Part shown: positions 1 through 5,206 of the stretch, piece by piece
Layout: every line of letters starts with the position of its first letter
Numbering within the stretch: the first letter of the stretch is position 1
From: Gammaproteobacteria bacterium
GTDB taxonomy: Bacteria > Pseudomonadota > Gammaproteobacteria > SZUA-229
Length of the DNA: 5,424 nucleotides
Assembly: GCA_013138755.1 (NCBI GenBank)
Contig: WTCC01000328.1
Span: 1-5,424 of the forward strand
Reading direction: 5' to 3'
Made by a program: the position numbers and the translations under genes
The notes under the pieces: model-generated
What the model was told of the DNA's origin: nothing
Databases searched by the model: none
Seen by the model: the letters and a program-made list of their open reading frames with translations, nothing else

Positions 1-132
1 CGTCGCTTTAAAGACGAGGTGAAAGAAGTTAACAGTGGTACAGAATGTGGTATCGGTGTCAAAAATTACGAAGTAAAAGTTGGCGATCAGATAGAAGTCT
101 TTGAGCGCATAGAAGTTGAACGTACGCTGTAA
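1..132 (+). CDS. infB: Translation initiation factor IF2, C-terminal fragment (partial, 5' end outside the window)
   Basis: Frame 1 is open from the first base to a TAA at 130-132 and encodes the last 43 residues. They contain the stretch [10 protein letters not shown] and end in [13 protein letters not shown], which closely matches the end of E. coli IF2 ([11 protein letters not shown], then IEVFEIIEIQRT). This is the end of the C-terminal beta-barrel domain (C2/domain IV), the part of IF2 that binds the formyl-methionyl end of initiator tRNA. The GTPase domain lies upstream and cannot be assessed. IF2 is a cytoplasmic GTPase that places fMet-tRNA on the 30S subunit and promotes subunit joining. 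The next gene is rbfA, as in the nusA-infB-rbfA-truB order common in gammaproteobacteria. The identification is firm despite the short fragment. Confidence 0.93.
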   Translation, partial: RRFKDEVKEVNSGTECGIGVKNYEVKVGDQIEVFERIEVERTL

Positions 133-218
133 AGTGTCTCGATAGAACATGTTTAACTGTTATCTGTATTTGAGAATCTATGACTCTTGTTGTCTGCGTA
201 ATATAGTGCGGATAAACG
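133..218 (+). other. infB-rbfA intergenic spacer
   Basis: This 86-nt AT-rich spacer contains no terminator-like stem followed by a T-run, so read-through from infB into rbfA is likely. TATAGT at 202-207 resembles a -10 box, but a start from it would fall almost on the rbfA initiation codon, so I do not call a promoter. The only Shine-Dalgarno-like match is the short GGA at 210-212, 6 nt before the ATG. This suggests modest initiation strength for rbfA. Confidence 0.5.
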
Positions 219-599
219 ATGCCTAGAGAATTCCTGCGTAGTGACCGCATGGCGGAACAACTCCGTCGTGAATTGGCGGAAATTGTTCGTGATGAAATCA
301 AAGACCCGCGATTGGGTTTCGTCTCATTTACGGAAGTACGTATGAGCCGTGATCTAAGCCATGCTGTTATCTATTGTTCATTGTTAAATTCCGAGAAACA
401 ACAAGAAGCAATCGACGTGTTAAATCGTGCGGTAGGTTTTATCCGTAAAGAGATCGGCCGTCGTATCCGTGCGCGTATTGTGCCTACCCTGAAATTCACC
501 ATCGATGAGAGCGTTGAGCGAGGCGTGGAGATGGACGATTTAATCAGTAAAGCCATTAGCCGTGACAAAAAAAATAGCATTGATGAAGAGAGTGAATAG
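219..599 (+). CDS. rbfA: 30S ribosome-binding factor A (RbfA)
   Basis: The 126-residue product is a small cytoplasmic assembly factor that binds the immature 30S subunit near the 5' end helix of 16S rRNA and is needed for late maturation and cold adaptation. The N-terminus (MPREFLRSDR, then QLRRELAEIVRDEIKDPRLG at about 14-33) is typical of the family. The KH-like fold is supported by MSRDLSHAVIY at 42-52 and by A71-V72-G73, the AxG kink that replaces the usual KH GxxG loop. It is followed by the basic IRKEIGRRIRARI and PTLKFTIDES segments. Its length is close to E. coli RbfA (about 133 aa), with a short acidic and polar tail. The ATG at 219 gives the expected N-terminus, although its ribosome-binding site is weak. 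It follows infB and ends 2 nt before truB, consistent with one transcript. Confidence 0.97.
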   Translation: MPREFLRSDRMAEQLRRELAEIVRDEIKDPRLGFVSFTEVRMSRDLSHAVIYCSLLNSEKQQEAIDVLNRAVGFIRKEIGRRIRARIVPTLKFTIDESVERGVEMDDLISKAISRDKKNSIDEESE

Positions 600-601
600 T
601 T

Positions 602-1531
602 TTGGGTAGACGTAAAAATAAAGGACGTAATGTCAGCGGTGTATTGTTACTGGATAAACCACCAGGCTGCAGTTCCAATCATATCTTGCAGAAAGTTAAA
701 CGTCTGTTTGACGCAGCAAAAGCTGGGCACACGGGTAGCCTGGACCCGCTTGCAACGGGCATGCTGCCAATATGCCTGGGTGAGGCAACGAAGATTTCGG
801 CATTTTTATTGGACTCAGATAAAAAGTACCGCTTTAAATGTCAGTTGGGTGTAAGTACTAATACGGGTGACGCAGAGGGTGAGGTTATCGATACGCAAGA
901 TGCCACTGCGATAACTGAGCAGGATATATTGGCTGTTCTACCAGAATTTATCGGTGAGATAGAGCAGATACCACCGATGTTCTCTGCACTGAAACATAAT
1001 GGTGAGCGTTTATATGATCTTGCTCGAAAGGGTATCGAAGTGGAGCGCAAGCCTAGAAGTATCACTATATACGATATCAATTTTATATCACTTGTGACTG
1101 ACGATCAGCAGCGCATCATTCTGGAGCTGGAAGTCGAATGTTCCAAGGGTACTTATGTTCGTACCCTGGCTGAAGATATTGCAAAAAAATTAGACTGTTG
1201 CGCCCACATTACTGCTCTGCGCCGTCTCAGCGTTGGGCCTTACTCGGGTGATATGGTAACTATCGACGAATTAATGTCGTTAGCAGAGGATGGTCAGGAT
1301 GCGTTAGACGCTTGTTTGCAGCCTATCGATAGTGGTGTAGCTGACTGGCCCGATGTGCATTTAGGCTCAGATGCAGCATTCTACGTGCGCCAGGGACAGC
1401 CTGTGCTAGTGCCGCATGCGCCGACTGAAGGTTGGGTTCGCATCTATGATCAGAGTCACTTTTTAGGATTGGGTGAGATTCAAGACGATGGGCTGGTAGC
1501 TCCACGCCGAATGATTAAGCAGTATGCATAA
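602..1531 (+). CDS. truB: tRNA pseudouridine(55) synthase TruB
   Basis: The 309-residue enzyme isomerises U55 in the T-loop of tRNAs to pseudouridine and also acts as a tRNA folding chaperone. The N-terminal VSGVLLLDKPPG (11-22) is followed by HTGSLDPLATG (43-53), whose D48 is the catalytic aspartate and falls at the same number as in E. coli. Y76 in KKYRF is the conserved active-site tyrosine. IPPMFSALKHNGERLY (123-138) and CSKGTYVRTLAED (180-192) are further family motifs, with R187 the active-site arginine. The last roughly 60 residues form the TruB C-terminal RNA-binding domain. Length is near the E. coli value (314). The start is TTG at 602. It alone yields the usual MGRRKNKGR N-terminus, and the nearest ATG (630) is out of frame. 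A GAAGAGAG stretch in the rbfA 3' end probably supplies the ribosome-binding site, so translation may be coupled to rbfA. Confidence 0.97.
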   Translation: MGRRKNKGRNVSGVLLLDKPPGCSSNHILQKVKRLFDAAKAGHTGSLDPLATGMLPICLGEATKISAFLLDSDKKYRFKCQLGVSTNTGDAEGEVIDTQDATAITEQDILAVLPEFIGEIEQIPPMFSALKHNGERLYDLARKGIEVERKPRSITIYDINFISLVTDDQQRIILELEVECSKGTYVRTLAEDIAKKLDCCAHITALRRLSVGPYSGDMVTIDELMSLAEDGQDALDACLQPIDSGVADWPDVHLGSDAAFYVRQGQPVLVPHAPTEGWVRIYDQSHFLGLGEIQDDGLVAPRRMIKQYA

Positions 1532-1538
1532 ATAGATT

Positions 1539-1558
1539 GCGCTATGTTACAATAGCGC
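1539..1558 (+). repeat. Perfect 7-bp inverted repeat just after truB
   Basis: GCGCTAT (1539-1545) and ATAGCGC (1552-1558) are perfect complements around a 6-nt loop, starting 7 nt after the truB stop. No T-run follows, so this is not a canonical intrinsic terminator. In RNA from upstream it could protect the truB 3' end or be a processing site. In DNA it overlaps the extended -10 box and could be an operator. Confidence 0.5.
1545..1553 (+). promoter_or_regulatory. Candidate upstream rpsO promoter, extended -10
   Basis: TGTTACAAT is a TG-N-TACAAT extended -10 element (TACAAT at 1548-1553, five of six consensus matches). It is followed by the GC-rich discriminator AGCGCGC, a pattern typical of growth-rate and stringently controlled promoters in gammaproteobacteria. 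A 17-bp spacer would place the -35 at TGCATA (1525-1530), which matches poorly, so the extended -10 would carry the activity. Transcription would begin near 1560 and give a leader of about 245 nt for rpsO. The same bases form a perfect inverted repeat, so a purely RNA-level role remains an alternative. Confidence 0.42.
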
Positions 1559-1736
1559 GCTTGGGCTAGATGCTGCAGTTAGCGGCTTTAGCCATGGAAA
1601 ACATTTCCTGTTCTGTAACCATGAGTGGTGCTGGAAGTGACAAACTTATCAGGGCGATGATTGTTTTAGGTTTTTTATGAGCTTGAAATGGTTAAATATT
1701 CTTATACAGGCAATGCTTCTGTGTTGCTTCATTTAG

Positions 1737-1745
1737 TGATAAAAT
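1737..1745 (+). promoter_or_regulatory. Candidate proximal rpsO promoter, extended -10
   Basis: TGATAAAAT is a TG-N-TAAAAT extended -10 element (TAAAAT at 1740-1745), followed by the GC-rich CGCCCA. The hexamer 17 bp upstream (TTCTGT, 1717-1722) is a poor -35, which extended -10 promoters can tolerate. Transcription would start around 1751-1754 and give a leader of roughly 50 nt, a sensible length for S15 leader regulation. I consider this the more likely main rpsO promoter. Confidence 0.48.
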
Positions 1746-1794
1746 CGCCCACATTTTTTAGCAATGTCCATTATTTTGGGCGTTATATTATTTC

Positions 1795-1824
1795 GGAGTA
1801 TTCATGGGTTTATCAACCGTAGAA
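1795..1824 (+). promoter_or_regulatory. rpsO ribosome-binding site and possible S15 operator hairpin
   Basis: GGAG at 1795-1798, 5 nt before the ATG, is the Shine-Dalgarno site. Around the start codon, TTC (1801-1803) can pair with GAA (1822-1824) and GGTT (1807-1810) with AACC (1815-1818). This leaves the AUG in a symmetric 3x3 internal loop under a TATC loop. In E. coli S15 represses its own mRNA by binding a structured leader that overlaps this region. The structure here is not the E. coli pseudoknot, so an autoregulatory role is inference. Confidence 0.3.
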
Positions 1825-2073
1825 AAAGGCGACGTTGTCGCAAAATATCAACAAAAAGAAGGAGACACTGGTTCTCCTGAAGTTCAGGTTGCATTATTGA
1901 CAACGCGCATCGTGCAATTAACCGAGCACTTTAAAGAGCACACACACGATCACCATTCACGTCGTGGTTTGTTACGCATGGTTAACCAGCGTCGTAAGCT
2001 GCTTGATTACCTTAAAGGTAAAAATGTTGAACGCTATAAAGCATTGATTGCTAGTCTTGGTCTACGTCGCTAA
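1804..2073 (+). CDS. rpsO: 30S ribosomal protein S15
   Basis: The 89-residue product has exactly the E. coli S15 length. S15 is a primary binder of the central domain of 16S rRNA, contacting the helix 20/21/22 junction and helix 22, and it nucleates platform assembly. [17 protein letters not shown] (20-36) and [13 protein letters not shown] (48-60) are family hallmarks. H42, D49 and S52 correspond to the loop residues that contact r[11 protein letters not shown] (63-70) begins the last helical part and the protein ends in GLRR. The ATG at 1804 has a good GGAG site. The gene precedes pnp, as in many proteobacteria, and probably has its own promoters plus read-through from truB. Autoregulation by S15 is known in E. 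coli and plausible here. Confidence 0.98.
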   Translation: MGLSTVEKGDVVAKYQQKEGDTGSPEVQVALLTTRIVQLTEHFKEHTHDHHSRRGLLRMVNQRRKLLDYLKGKNVERYKALIASLGLRR

Positions 2074-2077
2074 GCAG

Positions 2078-2096
2078 ACATTCATTGAGTGTTTTT
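2078..2096 (+). terminator. Weak intrinsic terminator or attenuator after rpsO
   Basis: ACATTC (2078-2083) pairs with GAGTGT (2087-2092), including one G-U pair, around a 3-nt loop and leads into TTTT (2093-2096). The stem has few G-C pairs, so termination is probably partial. This would reduce pnp expression relative to rpsO while allowing read-through. E. coli also carries a terminator between these two genes. Confidence 0.4.
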
Positions 2097-2101
2097 AACC
2101 T

Positions 2102-2107
2102 TATAAT
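2102..2107 (+). promoter_or_regulatory. Candidate pnp promoter, consensus -10 box
   Basis: TATAAT is a perfect -10 hexamer in the rpsO-pnp spacer. The -35 region at 17-bp spacing (CATTCA, 2079-2084) is poor and there is no TG extension. A start near 2114 would give a leader of about 55 nt containing the hairpin at 2131-2150. The region is AT-rich, so a chance match is possible. Confidence 0.35.
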
Positions 2108-2130
2108 CATCATAAATTAGATAAATATCA

Positions 2131-2150
2131 GGTCAGTGACACACTGGGCC
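2131..2150 (+). promoter_or_regulatory. pnp leader hairpin, possible RNase III/PNPase control site
   Basis: CAGTG (2134-2138) and CACTG (2142-2146) pair perfectly around an ACA loop. The stem extends past one bulged G (2147) through T2133-G2148, G2132-C2149 and G2131-C2150. It ends about 6 nt before the likely pnp Shine-Dalgarno GGGG. In E. coli, RNase III cuts a pnp leader stem and PNPase then represses its own mRNA. This shorter stem occupies the equivalent place, but whether RNase III uses it is inference. Confidence 0.4.
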
Positions 2151-2169
2151 GGGATTGGGGATAAATAAA

Positions 2170-4263
2170 GTGATACCTACAGCAATTAAAAAATCATTTC
2201 AGTATGGCGATCTAACGGTAACGATGGAAACGAGTGAGATCGCTCGTCAGGCATCCGGTGCGGTTATGATTAGCATGGGCGACACAGTTGTTTTCGTTAC
2301 TGCGGTATGTTCTAAGGAATCAGAGCCAGGTAGAGATTTCTTCCCAATGACGGTTAATTATCAAGAGCGTACTTACGCTGCTGGTAAAATCCCCGGCGGT
2401 TTCTTCCGTCGCGAAGGTCGTCCGAGTGAAGCAGAAACATTGACCTGTCGTTTGATCGATCGTCCGATTCGCCCTTTGTTCCCAAAAGGTTTCACTAACG
2501 AATGTCAGATCGTAGCAACTGTTGTTTCTATCAGCGGCGATATCGATCCTGAGATTCCAGCAATCATCGGTGCTTCTGCGGCGCTTTGTATTGCTGGTGT
2601 ACCATTTGCTGGTCCTCTGGGTGCGGCTCGTGTGGGTTACAAAGATGGCGAATATATTTTAAACCCGAATAAAGAAGCGCTAGAAACTTCTGATCTTGAT
2701 CTGGTTGTTGCCGGTACTGATACCGCTGTGTTGATGGTTGAATCTGAGGCTAAACTACTTTCAGAAGAAGTTATGCTTGGTGCGGTAATGTATGGCCATG
2801 AGCAGATGCAAGCGGTTGTTACTGCTATTAATGAATTTGCTGCAGAAGTAGGCAAACCTAAGTGGGAATACACACCAGAGCTTGTCGATGAAGATCTTGC
2901 TGCAAAAGTTGCTGAAATAAGTACTGCTACAATTACTGATGCCTACCAAATTGCTGAAAAAATGGCTCGTCAAGATGCCGTTAAAGCAGCTAGACGTGCT
3001 GCTGTTGAAGCATTACAGTCAGATGATGGCTGGTCAAAAGACGAAATCAAAGGTGCTTTTGGTAAGCTAGAAAAGAAAGTCGTTCGCTCTCGTTACATTG
3101 CGGGTGAAAAACGTATTGATGGTCGTAATACAGATGATGTACGTGCCATTACTGTACGTACAGGCGTTCTTCCTCGTACACACGGTTCAGCCTTGTTTAC
3201 ACGTGGTGAAACACAAGCATTGGTTGTTACTACATTAGGTACAGCTCGTGATGCACAAATTATCGATGCGCTTGATGGTTCATACCGCGAACCGTTCATG
3301 TTGCATTACAACTTCCCTCCATACTGTGTTGGTGAAACCGGTATGGTTGGTACACCAAAACGTCGTGAGATCGGTCATGGCCGTCTAGCGAAACGTGGTG
3401 TTTTAGGTGTAATGCCTTCTGAAGAAGATTTCCCTTACACCATTCGTGTGGTTTCAGAAATTACAGAATCAAACGGTTCAAGTTCTATGGCTTCAGTCTG
3501 TGGTACTAGTTTATCTTTGATGGACGCAGGTGTACCGATTAAAGCACCGGTTGCAGGTATTGCGATGGGTCTGATTAAAGAAGGTGATGATTTCGCTGTG
3601 CTATCCGATATCCTTGGTGATGAAGATCATCTTGGTGATATGGACTTTAAAGTAGCTGGCTCTGAAAATGGTATCTGTGCATTGCAGATGGATATCAAGA
3701 TCCAGGGCATCACCAAAGAGATTATGGAAAAAGCACTGGAACAAGCAAAGGTTGGTCGTAATTTCATCCTTGGTGAGATGAATAAGGTTCTCTCTACAAC
3801 CAATACAGAAATGTCTGAGTACGCGCCTCGCTACTTGAACATCAAGATTCACCCAGACAAAATTCGCGATGTTATCGGTAAAGGCGGCGCAGTTATTCGT
3901 GCTTTGACTGAAGAAACCGGCGCGAGGATTGATATAGATGATGAAGGAAATATTAAGATTGCCTCAAGTGATTTAGCCGCTGCTGAAGAAGCTAAGAAAC
4001 GTATCGAACAGATTACATCTGACGCTGAAGTTGGTGTTGTTTACAACGGTACAGTGAAGAAGATAATGGATTTTGGTGCTTTTGTTGAAATCCTGCCTGG
4101 CAAAGATGGTTTAGTTCACATTTCTCAAATTAGCGATGAGCGTGTTGAGAACGTCAGTGATAAATTATCTGAAGGTGATGTTGTTAAGGTTAAAGTATTA
4201 GAGATTGATCGTCAGGGCCGTATCCGCTTAAGTATGAAAGAAGTGGAAGAAGCCGCTGCCTAA
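2170..4263 (+). CDS. pnp: Polyribonucleotide nucleotidyltransferase (PNPase)
   Basis: The 697-residue product is a phosphorolytic 3'-to-5' exoribonuclease that releases nucleoside diphosphates. It works as a ring-shaped trimer and is often part of the RNA degradosome. The first RNase PH domain contains [10 protein letters not shown] (78-87) and [13 protein letters not shown] helical linker follows at about 215-305. The second, catalytic RNase PH domain begins near [14 protein letters not shown] (336-349) and carries D486, D492 and K494 in [13 protein letters not shown] domain (about 553-612) has the loop GKGG at 570-573, and an S1 domain spans about 621-692. The protein ends shortly after S1, without the longer tail of the 711-aa E. 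coli enzyme. I chose GTG at 2170 because [13 protein letters not shown] fits family N-termini and GGGG (2157-2160) precedes it at 9 nt. The in-frame TTG at 2155 would add five residues and has no well-spaced ribosome-binding site. Confidence 0.96.
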   Translation: MIPTAIKKSFQYGDLTVTMETSEIARQASGAVMISMGDTVVFVTAVCSKESEPGRDFFPMTVNYQERTYAAGKIPGGFFRREGRPSEAETLTCRLIDRPIRPLFPKGFTNECQIVATVVSISGDIDPEIPAIIGASAALCIAGVPFAGPLGAARVGYKDGEYILNPNKEALETSDLDLVVAGTDTAVLMVESEAKLLSEEVMLGAVMYGHEQMQAVVTAINEFAAEVGKPKWEYTPELVDEDLAAKVAEISTATITDAYQIAEKMARQDAVKAARRAAVEALQSDDGWSKDEIKGAFGKLEKKVVRSRYIAGEKRIDGRNTDDVRAITVRTGVLPRTHGSALFTRGETQALVVTTLGTARDAQIIDALDGSYREPFMLHYNFPPYCVGETGMVGTPKRREIGHGRLAKRGVLGVMPSEEDFPYTIRVVSEITESNGSSSMASVCGTSLSLMDAGVPIKAPVAGIAMGLIKEGDDFAVLSDILGDEDHLGDMDFKVAGSENGICALQMDIKIQGITKEIMEKALEQAKVGRNFILGEMNKVLSTTNTEMSEYAPRYLNIKIHPDKIRDVIGKGGAVIRALTEETGARIDIDDEGNIKIASSDLAAAEEAKKRIEQITSDAEVGVVYNGTVKKIMDFGAFVEILPGKDGLVHISQISDERVENVSDKLSEGDVVKVKVLEIDRQGRIRLSMKEVEEAAA

Positions 4264-4283
4264 ACAGCAATCACTGTTGTTTG

Positions 4284-4313
4284 ATAAAAAAGGAGCCTTG
4301 GCTCCTTTTTTAT
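4284..4313 (+). terminator. Strong symmetric intrinsic terminator after pnp
   Basis: GGAGC (4292-4296) and GCTCC (4301-4305) form a stem with a CTTG loop, flanked by six A (4286-4291) and six T (4306-4311). The T-run supports termination after pnp, and the matching A-run lets it work on the opposite strand too. It separates the translation/RNA block from the lipoprotein gene downstream. Confidence 0.93.
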
Positions 4314-4367
4314 TGTCTGGAATTTTTGAAGAGATTACGTGTTAGTTGATGATTTTATAGCATAAAA

Positions 4368-4395
4368 GCGACAAATTTCTTATTTGAACTACACT
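4368..4395 (+). promoter_or_regulatory. Candidate promoter for the SPOR lipoprotein gene
   Basis: GCGACA (4368-4373) and TACACT (4390-4395) each match the sigma-70 consensus at four of six positions and are 16 bp apart. A start near 4402 would leave a leader of about 25 nt containing the GGGGAG ribosome-binding site (4416-4421). The terminator upstream makes a promoter necessary in this gap, but other AT-rich -10-like sites exist (for example TATAGC at 4356-4361). Confidence 0.35.
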
Positions 4396-4426
4396 CAATA
4401 AAACAATAAAAACATGGGGAGTAATC

Positions 4427-4999
4427 ATGGCTTTAACAACAAATATAATTCGCGGTGTTGCCGTAACCAATCTAATCATTTTTGGCCTAATAGGTTGTTC
4501 TAATACGCCAGCGCCCTGGACTCAGGAAGATGAGTCACCATGGGGTGCTAAGCATGAAGCTGAAGCGAGGAATGCGGCATCTGATGAGGCTGCTACTGAT
4601 ACTTCACTTAATGATCCAGTGTTACTTGCAGACCCAGATGTGGAAGCTATCGTGATGGATGCGCCAGAATCAGCACCTGCGCCGGCAGTGATAGTGCCGG
4701 TAGTGGTTGAAGATGCGCCCGTTAGCACGGACATAATGGCTATGCTTAGTACTAACTATGCAGTACAGGTTTTTGCTGGTAATACAGTGGAAAGTGTTGA
4801 TAAGTTTAAGGCTGAAAAGGGTGTAGAAGATTTAATGACTGTAAAAACTGATCGTTCAGGATCTATCGTTTATGTATTAGTTGATATCCACCCGGATCGT
4901 GCGTCAGCTGATGCTGCGGCAGCTGAATTGGAGATCAAGACAGGTTCAAAACCATGGGTACGCTCTTTAGGTGGGTTACAAAATATAGCTGTTCAATAA
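4427..4999 (+). CDS. SPOR-domain lipoprotein, probable septal peptidoglycan-binding protein
   Basis: The 190-residue protein starts with a lipoprotein signal peptide. A short N-region with R9 is followed by a hydrophobic segment and the lipobox L21-I22-G23-C24, so C24 should be lipidated. Residue +2 is serine, which favours the outer membrane. Residues 25-105 are a low-complexity acidic and Ala/Pro-rich linker with W31 and W39 and two DAP motifs. Residues 110-184 look like a SPOR domain: NYAVQVFAG opens the first strand, YVLVDIHPDRASADAAAAEL matches the second strand and helix, and KPWVRSL (175-181) ends it as in DamX-type domains. SPOR domains bind glycan strands stripped of stem peptides, mainly at the division septum. 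The ATG at 4427 has GGGGAG 5 nt upstream. Terminators on both sides suggest a single-gene unit. The family assignment is good, but the exact role is unknown. Confidence 0.82.
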   Translation: MALTTNIIRGVAVTNLIIFGLIGCSNTPAPWTQEDESPWGAKHEAEARNAASDEAATDTSLNDPVLLADPDVEAIVMDAPESAPAPAVIVPVVVEDAPVSTDIMAMLSTNYAVQVFAGNTVESVDKFKAEKGVEDLMTVKTDRSGSIVYVLVDIHPDRASADAAAAELEIKTGSKPWVRSLGGLQNIAVQ

Positions 5000-5016
5000 T
5001 CTAGATAAGCAGTTGT

Positions 5017-5043
5017 AAAAAGGCCGGTTATCCGGCCTTTTTT
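5017..5043 (+). terminator. Strong intrinsic terminator after the SPOR lipoprotein gene
   Basis: GGCCGG (5022-5027) and CCGGCC (5032-5037) form a six-pair all-GC stem with a TTAT loop. Six T (5038-5043) follow and five A (5017-5021) precede. It is a canonical terminator 17 nt after the stop codon and is symmetric enough to act in both directions. Confidence 0.95.
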
Positions 5044-5072
5044 ATGTGTGTATGATAATAGTCATTGAATTA

Positions 5073-5094
5073 ATGTGATAATTACATGTCACAT
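5073..5094. repeat. Inverted repeat ATGTGA-N10-TCACAT, possible operator
   Basis: ATGTGA (5073-5078) and TCACAT (5089-5094) are perfect inverted copies with a 10-bp spacer. The half-sites resemble those of CRP/FNR-family regulators, but CRP needs a 6-bp spacer, so a standard CRP site is not supported. An overlapping odd palindrome, GTGATAATTAC (5075-5085), is also present. It could be an operator for the downstream gene or a chance match. Confidence 0.3.
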
Positions 5095-5141
5095 CGTATA
5101 TTGCATATGTGTGTAAAAGAGGGCAGACCTGACTACTAAAT

Positions 5142-5171
5142 TACTGTAACATTTGTCCAGTTTTCACAGTA
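5142..5171. repeat. Inverted repeat TACTGT-N18-ACAGTA
   Basis: TACTGT (5142-5147) and ACAGTA (5166-5171) are perfect complements with an 18-bp spacer, 36 nt before the next gene's start. The spacer contains TTGTCC (5153-5158), a possible -35. With a 17-bp gap this pairs with a weak -10, CATATG (5176-5181). The arrangement could be an operator flanking a promoter, but the arms are short. Confidence 0.28.
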
Positions 5172-5206
5172 CGTTCATATGTTTCAGCATGTTTAAAGGA
5201 CGAGAT

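Larger units (their letters stand above)
1532..1803 (+). other. truB-rpsO intergenic region with promoters and leader
   Basis: This 272-nt stretch carries no convincing gene. From left to right it holds a GC-rich 7-bp palindrome wrapped around an extended -10 box (1539-1558) and a GGCTA/TAGCC inverted repeat (1564-1568 with 1589-1593). An overlapping CATGG/CCATG repeat (1593-1597 with 1619-1623) comes next. A T-rich stretch (1661-1677), a second extended -10 box (1737-1745) and the rpsO ribosome-binding site complete it. A 28-codon frame at 1594-1680 lacks a ribosome-binding site. The size and content fit a dedicated rpsO promoter and leader region. Confidence 0.55.

Noticed and set aside
199..207. 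TAATATAGT as a -10 box for a dedicated rbfA promoter
   Set aside because: Although ATGACT (180-185) could serve as a -35 at 16 bp, transcription would begin within a few bases of the rbfA ATG, leaving no room for a ribosome-binding site.
630..854. 74-residue frame from ATG 630
   Set aside because: It is an out-of-frame shadow of truB. The overlapping truB frame carries all the family motifs.
1539..1558. Intrinsic terminator of truB
   Set aside because: The stem is good but is followed by GCTTGGGC rather than a run of T, so it is recorded as an inverted repeat instead.
1648..1677. ATCA/TGAT stem followed by T-rich DNA as a terminator
   Set aside because: Only four weak pairs form the stem, and the T-run is interrupted by AGG.
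2637..3852. Several minus-strand open frames across pnp
   Set aside because: They are antisense shadows of a highly conserved coding sequence, with no ribosome-binding sites or recognisable motifs.
4263..4278. AACAG/CTGTT stem just after pnp
   Set aside because: Five pairs with a 7-nt loop is too weak to call, and the strong terminator immediately downstream explains termination.
4522..4734. 70-residue minus-strand frame rich in Ser, Ala and Gly
   Set aside because: Its composition is explained as the antisense of the Ala/Pro/Asp-rich linker of the SPOR lipoprotein.
5073..5094. CRP binding site
   Set aside because: The half-sites look similar, but the spacer is 10 bp rather than the 6 bp of TGTGA-N6-TCACA.
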